DNA of 64,000 nucleotides from Clavibacter nebraskensis NCPPB 2581 (GTDB lineage Bacteria; Actinomycetota; Actinomycetes; Actinomycetales; Microbacteriaceae): NCBI RefSeq assembly GCF_000355695.1, contig NC_020891.1, positions 744,001 to 808,000 of the forward strand, read 5' to 3'. Shown piece by piece: positions 25,550 to 36,500 of this stretch (position 1 is its first letter; each line of letters starts with the position of its first letter). The notes under the pieces were generated by a model. It saw only the letters and a program-made list of their open reading frames with translations, ran no database searches and was not told where the DNA came from. The position numbers and the translations under genes were made by a program.

Positions 25550-25785
25550 CCCCGGGCGTCGGCGGGCGCTCGCCGCAGCGCCGCCGGCAGGGGCGCCGGT
25601 AGGCCGGCGGGCGGCGTCAGTGCGGGGACCAGTGCGGGATCCGGCGGGATGAGTACGACTACTGGCCCCTGCGCCGCGACCGGCGGGCGGCCGCGACGGA
25701 ACCTGGGACGAGCACCCATGAGCCCGTCCCCGGACGGGCGATCCACCCCCCCCATCCGCCGTCTCGCCCACGCAAGGACCGTCCC

Positions 25786-28332
25786 ATGAACGGCACGCCC
25801 CGCTCCACCGTCCCTCCCCGCCACGCGATCGCGCTCGCGGTCGCCGCCGGGCTCGTCCTGCCCGCCGCGCTCGTCGCCGCCGGTCCCGCCGCGGCAGCAG
25901 GCGGCCAGGACCTGGTCGCGGGCACCGCCGTCTTCTCCGACGCGTTCACGCGCAGCGCGACCGGCGGCTGGGGCACGGCCCCCGGATCCGCGGCGTACGC
26001 GTACGACCTGCCGTCGGCGTTCCGCGTCAACGGGACGCAGGGCGTCGTCGACCTGCCGCGGTCGGGCGCCTCCGTCTCCGCGACGCTGCCGGCCGCGGTC
26101 TCCGCGGACGCCGAGGCGACGATGAAGGTGATGCTGCCGCGGATCCCGGCCGCCGGCGGTGGCGTCTACGCCGGGCTGCAGCAGCGCGTGACCGGCTCGT
26201 CATACTACCAGACGAGCGTCCGCGTCGACCCGGCGGGGGACGCGCGGCTCTCCGTCCTGCGGGTGAACGGATCCACGGCCGCCCAGACGACCGTGGCGGC
26301 CGAGGTCGTCGTGGCGCGCGGGCTGGTGCCGGGCAATGTGCTCAACGTGCAGACCCGCGTCTCGGGATCCGCGCCGGTGGCCGTGGACGCCCGGGTCTGG
26401 CCGCAGGGCGCCGTCGTGCCCGCGTGGCAGGCGGCCGCGGTCGACGCGAGCGCCGACCGTCTCGTCTCGGGATCCGCGACCCGCGTCTGGTCGTACCTCT
26501 CCTCAACGTCGCCCACGCAGGCCCTCGCCTTCGACGACGTGACGGTCCGGCCGCTGACGAAGGCGGCATCACCGACGCCCACGCCGACCCCGTCCCCGAC
26601 CGCCCCCGCGCCGACCTCGTCGGACCCGGAGCAGGCCGTGCCCCGCGGCGACGCGCGGCCCGGAACGGGATCCGGCGCCGCGGCGGTGGGCACCACGACC
26701 TACCCCGCGCCCGCGGACGGCATCTACGTGTCGCCCACCGGCTCGAACACCGGCGCCGGCACGAAGGCGTCCCCGTACGCGAGCATCCAGAAGGCCGTCG
26801 ACGCGGCGCCGTCGGGACGCACGATCGTCGTCCGCGCCGGCACCTACCGCGAGACCGTGGTGATGCCCGCGGGCACGGCGCTCACGCTGCAGTCGTACCC
26901 GGGCGAGGCGGTCTGGCTCGACGGCAGCCGCACGCTGACCTCGTGGACCGCATCCGGATCCACCCGCTACGCCGCCGGCTGGGACGTGACCTTCGACGCG
27001 AGCCCCACCTACACGCGCGGCGCGCCCGACGGCTTGCAGGAGGGCTGGGCGTTCGTGAATCCGGCCTTCCCGATGGCCGCCCACCCCGACCAGGTCTGGA
27101 TCGGCCAGGCGGCGCAGCGCCAGGTCGCGTCGCTCGCGCAGGTGACCGCCGGCACGTTCTTCGTCGACACCGCCGCCGACCGCCTCTACCTCGGCTCGGA
27201 TCCCGCCGGCCAGACCGTGCGCGCCAGCGACCGCGTCAGCGCCCTCGCCGTCCGCGGCGACGGCAGCACGGTGCGCGGCATCGGCGTCCGCCGGTACGCG
27301 CCGTCCGTGCCCGACATGGGCGCGGTCGTCGTCAGCGGCCGGAACGTGACCATCGCGGACGTCGCGATCACCGACACCGCGACCACGGGCCTCTCGGTCT
27401 AGTCCACGGACGTGACCCTGCGGGCGGTGACCTCGGCGCGCAACGGCATGCTCGGGATCCACGCGAACTACGCCGACCGGCTCCGCGCCTCGCAGCTCCT
27501 GGTCGCGGACGACGACACCGAGGGCTTCAACCGGGCGCCGGTCTCGGGCGGGTTCAAGATCACCCGCAGCCGCGACGTGGACGTGACCGACAGCGCGTTC
27601 CTCCGCAGCAGCGGCAACGGCCTCTGGTTCGACGAGTCGGTGCACGACGCGACGGTGGCCGGGAACGACGTGCTCGCGAACACGGGCAACGGCGTCGTCT
27701 TCGAGCTCTCCGCCCAGCTCGCGTTCGTCGACAACGTCGTGGCGGGCAACGGCGCCGCCGGCCTCTGGATCGACGACTCCGGGCACGCGCAGGTCGGGGC
27801 CAACACGTTCTCCGCGAACAAGCGCGACGTGGACATCGCGCAGGGCACCCGGCGCGCGGCGAACCTGGGGGAGGCCGGGCACGATCCGCGGCAGGCGCTG
27901 CCGGACCCCACGGTCACGTGGATCGTCACCGACATCCAGGTGTCGGACAACGTGATGCAGGGCAGCACCGGCAACGCGCTGCTCGCGGTGGAGGACCACT
28001 CGCACGAGCGCTCCGCCACGCGGATGGGGATCACGACCGCCGGCAACGTCTACCAGCGCGACGTCGCCTCCAGCCCGCGGTGGGCGATCGTGTGGGCCCG
28101 CGGCCCCGGCGACCCGGCCGTCCACGACACGGTCGGGGCGTTCAGCGGGGCCACGGGCAACGACCGCACGAGCCTCGACGTCGTGGGGCGGAAGGTGCTC
28201 GAATCCGGCTGGCGGCTCACGACCGAGATCGAGGCGCAGCAGGCGACGGTCGCCGTCGCGGTGCCCGCCGCCGTCGCGGCCCTGCGCGGTGTCGCGACGG
28301 GCGCCCGCGTGATCGGCGCGTCGGCCGGCTGA
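25786..28332 (+). pseudogene. Secreted right-handed beta-helix protein, copy 2, interrupted by an in-frame TAG
   Basis: Tandem paralogue of the preceding gene with the same order: signal peptide (core about residues 15-35), FSDAFTRSATGGWGTA domain, Pro/Thr linker and beta helix. The frame is stopped by TAG at 27400-27402 after 538 codons. It continues in exactly the same frame from 27403 to the stop at 28330-28332 with fully matching sequence (for example ARNGMLG, NRAPVSGGFKITRSR and STGNALLAVEDHS in both copies). The break falls inside the helix, before most of the conserved turns, so the short product should not fold normally. One substituted base could produce this. It may be a recent inactivation or a sequence error; the downstream part has GTG 27412 but no good ribosome-binding site. 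Length if uninterrupted: 848 residues. Confidence 0.8.
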
Positions 28333-28677
28333 GGTCGGCCGGAGGGGACGGGGGCCACCCGTCCCCCGAAGGGGGAGGGGCCACGGGGCACAGGTTGCGT
28401 TTAGCATTGCCACCGTCACCACCCGATGTTCACCCGTCGTACCCGCGATGGACGCTCCCGGACGAGGCCTACCCAGCCCGTCCATCCCGGAGCCGTGGAC
28501 ATGACGAGGTCCCCCCGGACCTCGACGCACCCCGCACCACCCACCTGTCACCCGAAACGCAGGCACACACCCGATGAACCCGTCATCGGCGCTGGACCGT
28601 ACCCGCCGTCCGCGCCCGAACGCGCCCACCCGCCCCTCCGACACCCCTCGACCGCTCGACGCACTGCCCGGCACGCG
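28333..28677 (+). other. 345-bp intergenic region with hairpin and probable leader
   Basis: The region begins with a hairpin (GGGGACGGG at 28344-28352, CCCGTCCCC at 28358-28366) that probably terminates the beta-helix transcript. Around 28395-28410 a short AT-richer patch (TTGCGTTTAGCATTG) may be the promoter of the sugar transferase operon, giving a leader of about 260 bases. The frame of the next gene is open back to 28426, but the extra 84 residues are Arg/Pro/Thr-rich and do not look like protein. Confidence 0.5.
28344..28366 (+). terminator. GC-rich hairpin after beta-helix copy 2
   Basis: Nine-base perfect stem with a 5-base loop, 11 bases after the stop codon at 28332. It is followed by further G/C runs but no T tract. 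It probably ends transcription of the interrupted beta-helix gene. Confidence 0.55.
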
Positions 28678-30222
28678 ATGAGCACCACGAGGAACCGTCC
28701 CGCGACCCGGGACGAGCGCACCCGCCTGCGCACCGAGCGCCGCTCGGCGCACCGCCCGATCATCGGATCCGGCGTCGCGCCCGCTGTCCCCGTCGTCCCC
28801 TCGGGCCGCCGCTGGGCCCGCGACTACCGCACCCGCCTCATCGCGAGCGACTGGGCGATCATCATCGCCACCGTCCTCGCCGCCCAGCTCACGCGCTTCG
28901 GCACGGGGGACGCGGCCGTCGACGCCGGCTCGATGCAGCTCGACTACGGCATCGTCTCGGTGATCGTCGTGGCCGCCTGGATCGCCGTGCTCGGCGCGTT
29001 CCGCACCCGCGACGCCCGCATCGTCGGGGTCGGCGTCTCCGAGTACAAGCGCGTCGTCAACGCGTCGGCCATCACGTTCGGCGCGCTCGCGATCGGCTTC
29101 CTGCTCCTCAAGGTCGACATCGCCCGCGGCTACGTCGTGCTCGCCTTCCCGCTCGGCGTCGTCGCGCTCCTGGTCGCCCGGTGGAGCTGGCGCCAGTGGC
29201 TCATCCGCCGCCGGATCCAGGGTGCGCACCTCTCCCGCGTCGTGGTCGTGGGCGCCCGGGCCGACGTCGAGGACGTGGCCGCGCAGATCCTGCTGCGTCC
29301 CGCCTCCGGCTACACGGTCGTGGGCGTCGCCATCGACGAGCACCTCGACGGCCTGGAGGTCGCCGGGCGCACGATCCCCGTCGTCTCCGACCTCGGATCC
29401 GTCGCCGCGGCCGCCGCCCGCACCGCCGCCGACGTCGTCATCGTCGCCAGCCAGCCGCGCGCCGGCAGCAACGCCGTCCGCACGCTCGGCTGGGAGCTTG
29501 AGGGCTCGTCGATCGAGCTGGTGCTCGCGTCGCGGCTCACGGACGTCGCCGGCCCGCGGATCCACTTCCGCCCGGTCGAGGGCCTCCCGCTCATCCACGT
29601 GGAGATCCCGCAGTTCGAGGGCGGGAAGCACGTGATGAAGCGGGCCCTCGACATCGTGGTGGCCGGTCTCGCGCTCGTGGTGCTCGCGCCCGTGATGCTC
29701 GTCATCGCGTGCATCGTCCGCATCGACAGCCCCGGCGGCGCCCTCTTCCGCCAGGAGCGCGTCGGCAAGAGCGGCCTCGAGTTCCGCATGCTCAAGTTCC
29801 GGTCGATGCGGGTGACCGCCGAGGCCGAGCTCGCGGCGCTGGCGGAGGCGAACGAGGGATCCGGCCCGCTGTTCAAGATGCGGAGCGACCCCCGCGTGAC
29901 CCGCGTGGGCGCCGTGCTCCGCCGCTACTCGCTGGACGAGCTGCCGCAGCTCTGGAACATCCTCGTCGGCGACATGAGCCTGGTGGGCCCCCGCCCGCCG
30001 CTGCGCACCGAGGTGCAGGGCTACGAGAGCCACGTGCACCGCCGTCTGTTCATCAAGCCCGGCCTCACGGGCATGTGGCAGGTGAACGGCCGGAGCGACC
30101 TGAGCTGGGACGAGAGCGTCCGGCTCGACCTGTACTACGTCGAGAACTGGTCCCTGACCGGCGACGTGATGATCATGTGGCGCACCTTCCGGGTGCTCAC
30201 CCGACCCGTAGGGGCTTACTGA
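28678..30222 (+). CDS. Polyprenyl-phosphate sugar phosphotransferase (WbaP/WcaJ family), exopolysaccharide priming
   Basis: Membrane enzyme of 514 residues that puts the first sugar phosphate onto undecaprenyl phosphate. Four to five membrane segments lie between about residues 55 and 165, followed by a Rossmann-like CoA-binding fold (VVVVGARADVEDVA) and the catalytic domain. That domain starts with the re-entrant helix KRALDIVVAGLALVVLAPVM (about 321-340) and contains FRQERVGKSGLEFRMLKFRSM, DELPQLWNILVGDMSLVGPRP and KPGLTGMWQV. ATG at 28678 is chosen because upstream codons are low-complexity. It heads an operon of four overlapping genes. The first sugar (often glucose or galactose) cannot be told. 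Confidence 0.92.
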   Translation: MSTTRNRPATRDERTRLRTERRSAHRPIIGSGVAPAVPVVPSGRRWARDYRTRLIASDWAIIIATVLAAQLTRFGTGDAAVDAGSMQLDYGIVSVIVVAAWIAVLGAFRTRDARIVGVGVSEYKRVVNASAITFGALAIGFLLLKVDIARGYVVLAFPLGVVALLVARWSWRQWLIRRRIQGAHLSRVVVVGARADVEDVAAQILLRPASGYTVVGVAIDEHLDGLEVAGRTIPVVSDLGSVAAAAARTAADVVIVASQPRAGSNAVRTLGWELEGSSIELVLASRLTDVAGPRIHFRPVEGLPLIHVEIPQFEGGKHVMKRALDIVVAGLALVVLAPVMLVIACIVRIDSPGGALFRQERVGKSGLEFRMLKFRSMRVTAEAELAALAEANEGSGPLFKMRSDPRVTRVGAVLRRYSLDELPQLWNILVGDMSLVGPRPPLRTEVQGYESHVHRRLFIKPGLTGMWQVNGRSDLSWDESVRLDLYYVENWSLTGDVMIMWRTFRVLTRPVGAY

Positions 30223-31454
30223 TGTCTGCAATCGAACCGCGTCGACTCCGCATCGCCATGGTCGGGACCCGCGGGGTCCCCGCCGCGTACGGCGGCTTCG
30301 AGACCGCCATCGAGGAGATCGGGCAGCGCCTCGCCGCGCGCGGCCACGACGTCACCGTCTACTGCCGCTCCGCGAACCGCGCGCGCCCGCGCACCCACCT
30401 CGGCATGACGCTCGTGCACCTGCCCGCGCTCAAGACCAAGTCGATCGAGACGCTCAGCCACACCGCGCTGTCCGCGATCCACCTGGCGTTCGGGAAGCGC
30501 CAGGACGCGGCCTTCGTGTTCAACGCCGCCAACGCGCCGTTCGTGCCCCTCATCCGCTCGCGCGGCGTGGCCACGGCCGTGCACGTGGACGGCCTCGAGT
30601 GGAAGCGCGGCAAGTGGGGCCGCATGGGGAAGAAGTACTACCGCGTGGCCGAGCAGATGGCCGTGAAGGACGCCGACGCGCTCATCTCGGACGCGCAGGG
30701 CATCGCCGACTACTACGACCACGAGTTCGGGATCCCCACGGAGCTGCTCACGTACGGCGCCAACATCCTGCGCGACCCCGCGAGCGACCGCCTCGCCGAG
30801 CTCGGCCTCGAGCCCGGCCAGTACCACCTCGTCGTCGCGCGCTTCGAGCCGGAGAACCACGTCGACGTCATCGTCGACGGGTACACCGCGTCGAGCGCGA
30901 CCCTGCCGCTCGTCGTCGTCGGATCCGCGCCGTACTCCGCCGCGTACACCGACCGCATCGAGCAGGTCGCCTCCGCCGACCCGCGCATCCAGCGCCTCGG
31001 CGGCGTGTGGGACCAGGAGCAGCTCGACCAGCTCTACGCCCACGCGCTCACCTACGTCCACGGCCACTCGGTCGGCGGCACGAACCCGTCGCTGCTGCGC
31101 GCCATGGGCGCCGCGACCGCGACGCTCGCGAACGACAACGTCTTCAACCGCGACGTGCTCGGCGAGGACGGCCGCTTCTGGGCCGACGCCGCCGGCGTCG
31201 CCGCGCTCGTCGAGGGTGCCGAGGCGAACGCCGACGAGGCCGTCGAGATCGGCCGCCGCCTGCAGGAGCGCGCCGAGGAGACCTACGACTGGGACGCCAT
31301 CGCCGACGGCTACGAGGAGCTCGCCGCCCGCATGACGCGCGGCTACTCGACGCACGGCATGAGCCGCGGGATCCGCTCGGCCACCCGCTGGGAGCCGGAG
31401 CTGCGCGCGAGCGACGCCGGCCGCACCTCCTTCCTCCTCGAGGAGAGCCGATGA
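30222..31454 (+). CDS. Glycosyltransferase with DUF1972 (GT4-like)
   Basis: Protein of 410 residues. The N-terminal domain starts GTRGVPAAYGGFETAIEEIG, the hallmark of the DUF1972 group of rhamnosyl- or related transferases. The C-terminal domain has the GT-B pattern (YHLVVARFEPENHVD, then GGVWDQEQLDQLY and VGGTNPSLLRAMG). No membrane segment is present; it acts at the inner face of the membrane on the lipid-linked sugar. ATG overlaps the stop of the priming transferase (TGATG). Predicted to add the second sugar of the repeat unit; donor unknown. Confidence 0.88.
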   Translation: MSAIEPRRLRIAMVGTRGVPAAYGGFETAIEEIGQRLAARGHDVTVYCRSANRARPRTHLGMTLVHLPALKTKSIETLSHTALSAIHLAFGKRQDAAFVFNAANAPFVPLIRSRGVATAVHVDGLEWKRGKWGRMGKKYYRVAEQMAVKDADALISDAQGIADYYDHEFGIPTELLTYGANILRDPASDRLAELGLEPGQYHLVVARFEPENHVDVIVDGYTASSATLPLVVVGSAPYSAAYTDRIEQVASADPRIQRLGGVWDQEQLDQLYAHALTYVHGHSVGGTNPSLLRAMGAATATLANDNVFNRDVLGEDGRFWADAAGVAALVEGAEANADEAVEIGRRLQERAEETYDWDAIADGYEELAARMTRGYSTHGMSRGIRSATRWEPELRASDAGRTSFLLEESR

Positions 31455-32257
31455 CCGCCGCGACCGGCACCGCCGCGCCCGCGCGCGACGAGTCGTACGC
31501 CGACGTCGTCCGCCGCCTGGCGTCCGCCCAGAAGAAGGCGGCGCGCGGCGCGCCGGCGTACTCGATCCGCGTCAACCGCCCGGCCGGCCGCCTGCTCGCC
31601 GCGTGGGCGTTCCGCCAGGGGCTGACCCCGAACCAGGTGACCGCGATCAGCGCCGCCTTCACGTTCACGGGCATCGCCCTGATCGCGCTCGTGCAGCCCG
31701 CCGTCTGGCTCGGCATCGCCGTGTGGCTGCTGCTCGCCGTGGGCTACGCGTTCGACTCGGCCGACGGCCAGGTCGCGCGCCTCCGCGGCGGCGGCTCGCT
31801 CTCGGGCGAGTGGCTTGACCACGTCGTCGACTGCATCAAGATCTCGTCGCTGCACCTCGCGGTGCTCGTGTCGATGTTCCGCTGGCCCGCCACGGACTCC
31901 GACGCGTGGCTCCTCGTGCCCGTCGTCTACGCGATCGTGGCCGCCGCGAGCTTCTTCGCGATGATCCTCAACGACCAGCTCAAGCGCGTGCACCAGGTCT
32001 CGGGCGCCACGGCCCCCGACGCCGGCCGCTCGACGCTGCTGCGCTCGCTGCTCGTGATCCCCACCGACTACGGCTTCCTCTGCATCGTGTTCGCGCTGCT
32101 CGGCGCCCCCGTCGTGTTCCTCGCGGTCTACGCGCTGATGATGCTCGCCAACGCCGGGCACCTCGCCCTCGCGTCGGTGAAGTGGTTCCGCGACATGGGC
32201 GCGCTCGACGCGCGTCGTGCCGGGGCCGCCGCCGGATCCGCGCGGGTCACCGCGTGA
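31451..32257 (+). CDS. CDP-alcohol phosphatidyltransferase family protein
   Basis: Membrane protein of 268 residues with the full catalytic motif D-x2-DG-x2-AR-x8-G-x3-D-x3-D at about residues 98-123 (DSADGQVAR, then GEWLDHVVD). Six membrane helices are likely. The family transfers an alcohol phosphate from a CDP-alcohol to an acceptor. Placed between two glycosyltransferases with 4-base overlaps on both sides, it is unlikely to be a phospholipid housekeeping enzyme. Together with the TagD-like cytidylyltransferase at 21991 it may add a phospho-alditol or inositol phosphate to the polymer or its lipid anchor. This role is inferred. Confidence 0.87.
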   Translation: MTAATGTAAPARDESYADVVRRLASAQKKAARGAPAYSIRVNRPAGRLLAAWAFRQGLTPNQVTAISAAFTFTGIALIALVQPAVWLGIAVWLLLAVGYAFDSADGQVARLRGGGSLSGEWLDHVVDCIKISSLHLAVLVSMFRWPATDSDAWLLVPVVYAIVAAASFFAMILNDQLKRVHQVSGATAPDAGRSTLLRSLLVIPTDYGFLCIVFALLGAPVVFLAVYALMMLANAGHLALASVKWFRDMGALDARRAGAAAGSARVTA

Positions 32258-33495
32258 CCGCCTTCGCCGGCACGGAGCGGGCGCGCGCGCAGGCGGACGA
32301 CGGGGGCGCCGGCCTCCGCGGCCGCACGATCCTCGTCGCCCACCCGAGCGCCGAGCTCTACGGATCCGACCGCGTGCTGCTCGAGAGCGTCGCGGGCCTC
32401 GTCGCCGCGGGTGCCCGCACGGTCGTCACCCTCCCGTCCGACGGCCCGCTCGTCGCCGCGCTCACGGGCGTCGGCGCGACCGTGCACCACGCGCCCACGC
32501 CCGTGCTGCGGAAGTCGATGCTGCGCCCGCGCGGCTTCGCGACCCTCGTCGGCCAGTCCGTCCGCGGCCTGTCCGCGGGCCTCGGCCTCGTGCGCCGCGA
32601 GCGCCCGGACGCCGTGTACGTCAACACCGTCACGATCCCGCTGTGGATCCTCGTCGGCCGCCTCGCCGGCCGCCCGGTGCTCGCCCACGTGCACGAGGCG
32701 GAGGGATCCGCGTCGCGCGCCGTCGGCACCGCGCTCGCCCTGCCGCTCGCGCTCGCCACGAGCGTGGTCGCGAACAGCCGCTACAGCGTCGACGTGCTCG
32801 GCCGCGCCCTCCCGCGGGTCGCGCGCCGCGCCGAGTTCGTCTACAACGGCGTGCCCGGACCCGCCGACGTCGTGCCCGCGCGCCAGGCGCTCGATGGTGG
32901 CCTCCGGCTGCTCTACGTCGGCCGGCTCTCCGACCGCAAGGGCGTGGACGTCGCCGTCGATGCGATCGTCGAGCTCCGCGACCGCGGCGTGCCCGCGCGC
33001 CTCGACATCGTAGGCGCCGTCTTCCCCGGCTACGAGGCCTACGAGGAGCAGCTGCGCACCACGATCCGCGTGCTCGACCTCGAGGAGAGGATCACGCTGC
33101 ACGGCTTCCACGCCGACGTGACCCCCTTCGTGGCGGCCGCCGACGCGTGCGTCGTCCCCTCCCGGGTGGACGAGCCGTTCGGCAACACGGCCGTCGAGGC
33201 GCTGCTCGCCGCGCGGCCCGTGGTGGTCAGCGACACGTCCGGCCTCCGCGAGGCCGCCGGCGGGTACGAGTCGGCGCAGCTGGTGCCGCCCGCGGATCCG
33301 GCCGCCCTCGCGGACGCCCTCCAGTCCATCGCGACGGACTGGGACGCGTACCGCGCCCGGGCCGCCCGCGACCGCTTCCGCGCCGAGCACCGGCACGGAC
33401 CCGAGCTCTACCGGCAGCGCATCGCGCGGTCGGTGGGCGCGATGCTCACGCCCACAAGGCGCGTCGGCAGCCCCCGACCGGCCAGCGACCGCTGA
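32254..33495 (+). CDS. Glycosyltransferase family 4 protein
   Basis: Cytoplasmic GT-B enzyme of 413 residues. The C-terminal Rossmann domain holds the donor-binding features LLYVGRLSDRKGVDVAVDA (about residues 218-236) and the E-x7-E motif in EPFGNTAVEALLAARPVVV. The N-terminal domain has the usual VLLESVAGLVAAGA helix. The GTG start overlaps the stop of the CDP-alcohol gene. It ends the four-gene operon begun by the priming transferase. Sugar specificity is unknown. Confidence 0.88.
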   Translation: MTAFAGTERARAQADDGGAGLRGRTILVAHPSAELYGSDRVLLESVAGLVAAGARTVVTLPSDGPLVAALTGVGATVHHAPTPVLRKSMLRPRGFATLVGQSVRGLSAGLGLVRRERPDAVYVNTVTIPLWILVGRLAGRPVLAHVHEAEGSASRAVGTALALPLALATSVVANSRYSVDVLGRALPRVARRAEFVYNGVPGPADVVPARQALDGGLRLLYVGRLSDRKGVDVAVDAIVELRDRGVPARLDIVGAVFPGYEAYEEQLRTTIRVLDLEERITLHGFHADVTPFVAAADACVVPSRVDEPFGNTAVEALLAARPVVVSDTSGLREAAGGYESAQLVPPADPAALADALQSIATDWDAYRARAARDRFRAEHRHGPELYRQRIARSVGAMLTPTRRVGSPRPASDR

Positions 33496-33544
33496 CCACC
33501 GGCACCCTCCCACCCCCGCTCCACCCACCCGAAGCAAGGACACC

Positions 33545-36500
33545 ATGAGCATCATCTCCACCGCGGGACGCCGCCTGGCCGCGATGACCGCGGCCGCCGC
33601 GGTCATCCTCTCCGCGGTCGTGATCGCGCAGCCCGCCATGGCGGACTCCGCGCCGGTCGACCCGACCGACCCGAAGACGCCCGTCACGGTCACCGCCGAC
33701 CCGCTGCCCACGACCCAGATCGACGGCGTCGCCTGGTCGCAGGTCGTCGTCGGCAACACGGTCTACGTGGCCGGCAAGTTCCAGAACGCGCGCCCCGCGG
33801 GCGCCGCGGCAGGCACGAACCTCACGCCCCGCAGCAACCTGCTCGCGTACGACATCCGCACGGGCGCGCTCATCACGTCCTTCGCGCCGAAGCTCAACGC
33901 GCAGGCGCTCTCGGTCACCGCGTCGCCCGACGGATCCCGGATCTACGTGGTCGGCGACTTCACCGACATCGACGGCCAGGGCTACTACCGCGCGGCGGCG
34001 TTCAGCACCGCGACGGGCAAGATCATCCCGACATTCCGCCCCATCATGGGCAGCCAGACCCGCACGGTGAGCGCCTCGAACGACACCGTGTACCTCGGCG
34101 GCACCTTCCAGAGCGTCAACGGCGCCGCTCGGAAGTACCTCGCCGCGGTGTCCGCGACGAACGGCCAGAACACGGCCTTCGTCGCGGATGCGGACACCGT
34201 CGTGGACGCGCTCACCCTCACGAAGGACACGTCCAAGCTCATCGTCGGCGGCCGCTTCACGCAGCTGTCCGGCACGCCGACCTACGGGCTCGGCGCGGTG
34301 GATCCCGCCACGGGCGCATCCCTCCCGTGGGCCGCGAACCAGCAGGTCAAGAACGCCGGCGCCGAGTCGTCGATCACGAGCCTGTACGCGACCGACGACC
34401 GGGTCTACGGATCCGGCTACACGTTCGGCGCCGGCGGCAACCTCGAGGGCGCCTTCTCCGCCGACCCGAACACGGGCGTCGTCAGCTGGGTCGAGGACTG
34501 CCACGGCGACACCTACTCGGTCTTCGCCACCAGCACGGTCGCGTACGTCGCCGGGCACCCGCACTACTGCGGCAACATCGGCGGCTTCCCGCAGACCGAG
34601 CCGTGGACCTTCCAGCACAGCCTCGCGTTCTCGAAGACCGCGACGGGCACGGCCACGGCCGACCCGTACGGCTACGCGAACTGGGCCGGCACGCCGTCCC
34701 CGTCGCTGCTCAACTGGTTCCCGAAGTACGTCACGGGATCCTTCACGGGCCAGGGCCAGGCGGCCTGGAGCGTCAACGGCAACGAGGACTACATCGTCGT
34801 CGGCGGCGAGTTCCCGTTCGTGAACACCACCGCGCAGCAGGGCCTCGTCCGCTACGCGATGGCGAAGGACGCCACGAACAAGGTCGGCCCGAACGGCAAC
34901 GACCAGCTCGTCCCGAAGTCGATCTCGTACACGAAGGGCGAGGCCCGCGTCTCCTGGCAGGCCACCTTCGACCGCGACAACACGCGCCTCACCTACAAGG
35001 TGATCCGCGACGGCAAGACCGCGACGCCCGTCTACCAGGTCACGCAGGACTCGACCTTCTGGAACCGGCCGTCGATGGGCTTCATCGACAAGGGCCTCGT
35101 GCCCGGCAGCTCGCACACCTACAAGGTGGTCGTGACCGACTCGGCCGGGAACTCCACCGACCGCAACGGCGCCGCGCCCGTCACCATCACCGACCGGTCG
35201 GGCAGCGACGCGTACGCGCAGAGCGTGAAGGACGACGGCGCGACCGCGTACTACCCGCTCGACGAGAAGGGCGGCACCGCCGGCCTCGACCACGTCGCGT
35301 TCGAGGACCTCCGGGTCGACGCCGCCACGCGCGGCGCGGCGGGCCCGATCGACGGATCCACCGCCACCACCTTCTCCGGCCAGGACGGGTCCTTCGCGGT
35401 CACGCCCCAGGCGGCGGTCTCGCCGAACACCTTCAGCGTGGAGTCGTGGGTCAGGACGACCTCGACCTCGGGCGGCAAGGTCGTCGGCTACGGCAACACC
35501 AGCACCGGCACGTCGGGCAACTACGACCGCATGGTCTACCTCGACAACGACGGCCGGGTCTTCTTCGGCGTCTACACGGGTGCCACCCAGACGCTCAACT
35601 CCGCACCCGGGTTCAACGACGGGAAGTGGCACCAGATCGTCGCGACCATGGGCTCCGCGGGCATGACGCTGTTCGTCGACGGCAAGCTCGTCGGCCAGCG
35701 CGCGGACACCACGCGCGGGCAGGACTACACGGGCTACTGGCGCGTCGGCGGCGACAACCTCGGCGGCTGGCCCAACCAGCCCCGGAGCTACTACCTCGCC
35801 GGCGACATCGGCCAGGTGTCGATCTACCCGACGGCCCTCACGCGCGCCGACGTCGTCGACCACCTCGTCGCGTCCGGCCGCACCTCGCCCATCCCGCAGG
35901 CGCCCGCGGACGCCTACGGCAAGGCGGTGTACGCGGCCGACCCGTCGTCCTACTGGCGCCTCGACGACGCCGAGGGCGCATCCACGCTGAAGGACGCGGG
36001 CCAGAACGACGTCGGCGCGAACGTCGGACGCAACGTGCGCTTCGGCCAGGCGGGCGCCCTCCAGGGCCCCGTCGGCCAGGCCGCGGCGTTCTCCGACAGC
36101 ATCGCGGTGAGCCAGCAGCGGGTCTCGAACCCGACCAGCTACTCGCTCGAGATGTGGTTCCAGACGACCACCACGCGCGGCGGCAAGCTGATCGGGTTCG
36201 GCGACAACGCGGATCCGTTCAACTTCTCCGGCAGCTACGACCGCCACGTCTACATGCAGGACGACGGACGCCTGCAGTTCGGCACGTGGACCGGCCAGAC
36301 CAACCTGGCGGGATCCGAGCGCGCCTACAACGACGGCCAGTGGCACCACATGGTCGCGTCGCAGGGATCCGACGGCCTGAAGCTCTACGTGGACGGCGAC
36401 CTCGTCGGCCATAACGGCCAGACGCAGGCGCAGGCCTACGACGGCTACTGGCGCATCGGCGGCGACAACACGTGGAGCTCCTCCAGCGGTACCTTCGAGG

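Noticed and set aside
27400-27402. TAG as a recoded amino acid (pyrrolysine)
   Set aside because: No sign of pyrrolysine genes in the window, and actinobacteria of this type are not known to use it; mutation or sequence error is simpler.
28426-28677. 84-residue N-terminal extension of the sugar transferase
   Set aside because: Arg/Pro/Thr-rich and unlike the family; ATG 28678 gives the standard N-terminus.
26569-30231. 1220-codon minus-strand open frame opposite the beta-helix and sugar transferase genes
   Set aside because: Low-complexity translation without domains, lying opposite well-recognised proteins; a product of high third-position GC.
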